DNA from: Cetobacterium somerae ATCC BAA-474
Lineage (GTDB): Bacteria; Fusobacteriota; Fusobacteriia; Fusobacteriales; Fusobacteriaceae
Length of the DNA stretch: 64,000 bases
Assembly (NCBI RefSeq): GCF_000479045.1
Contig: NZ_KI518090.1
Location: 25,910-89,909 of the forward strand
Direction: 5' to 3'
Below the pieces are notes generated by a model, which saw only the letters and a list, made by a program, of their open reading frames with translations, did not search any database and was not told the origin of the DNA. Within the stretch, counting starts at the first letter, position 1. Every line of letters starts with the position of its first letter. Below, piece after piece: positions 63,969 to 64,000 of the stretch. Both the position numbers and the translations under genes were made by a program.

Positions 63969-64000
63969 TGTCAGCGGGAAACACCGCAGACGAAGGAAAA
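63969..64000 (+). other. Start of a structured 5' leader (cut by window end)
   Basis: After the predicted start come GCGG (63974-63977), a GAAACA loop and CCGC (63984-63987): a GC-rich hairpin in an AT-rich genome, followed by AGACGAAGGAAAA. It could be a ribosomal-protein leader, another cis-regulatory RNA or a stable RNA. Only ~32 nt are visible and I cannot assign it. Confidence 0.4.

Overview
The window is a gene-dense, very AT-rich bacterial chromosome segment with short intergenic gaps, AGGAGG-type ribosome binding sites, many ATGA overlaps, and several probable TTG starts. It combines an outer-membrane toolkit (TamB-like protein, BamA, Skp/OmpH, LpxD, KdtA, FadL-type porin, LolA-like protein, lipoproteins) with genes typical of low-GC anaerobes (electron-bifurcating [FeFe]-hydrogenase, Rex, KtrAB, DUF1292, DUF1934, class II aldolase). 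Together these point to the Fusobacteriota (Fusobacterium/Cetobacterium-like). This is inferred from gene content; no 16S gene is present. No insertion sequence, prophage, CRISPR array, rRNA or tRNA was seen, and no stretch above 300 bases lacks a gene.

Layout. 3-1224: tail of typA and an ankyrin-type lipoprotein. 1291-13976: promoter, ktrB-ktrA, mnmG-rsmG, then tamB-bamA-skp-lpxD for envelope assembly. 14108-16455: a DUF2344 protein, serS and a small EcfT-like membrane protein. 16468-17547: stand-alone fructose-bisphosphate aldolase with its own promoter and terminator. 17575-21801: the hydrogenase genes hydC-hydB-hydA. 21816-29834: a 12-gene run from one consensus promoter (peptidase, mreC, lolA-like, recO, PTS IIA, nrdR, aroQ, fmt, rex, folD, ACT protein, accB). 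29871-36675: CNNM/CorC protein, DUF502, TPR lipoprotein, apt, relA/spoT, tgt. 36687-43698: a minus-strand run ymdB-prmA-cmk-waaA-trmB-purA-ansA-DUF1653-like. 43734-45763: small plus-strand genes with their own promoters (a Cys-containing 70-aa protein, RseC-like, MORN-type, STAS-like, an 80-aa protein).

45832-45983 holds the most unusual object. A near-perfect sigma70 promoter drives a non-coding stretch of about 117 nt. It folds on paper into three consecutive hairpins, and each apical loop displays a run of 5-6 C in a genome where such runs are rare. The last hairpin is the terminator. This looks like a C-rich-loop small RNA that could bind G-rich Shine-Dalgarno sequences.

45999-53224: minus-strand mutL-rlmH-DUF1292-DUF1934-TPR lipoprotein-lysS-lrgA-lrgB. 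Terminator-like hairpins abut the ribosome binding sites or starts of downstream genes in this run. 53311-57745: TPR/lytic-transglycosylase-like protein and an extended RecJ. 57820-60938: a close homologue of the acid-induced arginine decarboxylase AdiA followed by an HdeD/DUF308-like membrane protein, a likely acid-stress pair. 60947-63849, minus strand: trmL-folA and then a FadL-type porin with a TetR regulator, whose shared promoter carries two copies of an ATTAC/GTAAT motif. The window ends inside a new plus-strand transcript that starts with a small hairpin leader.
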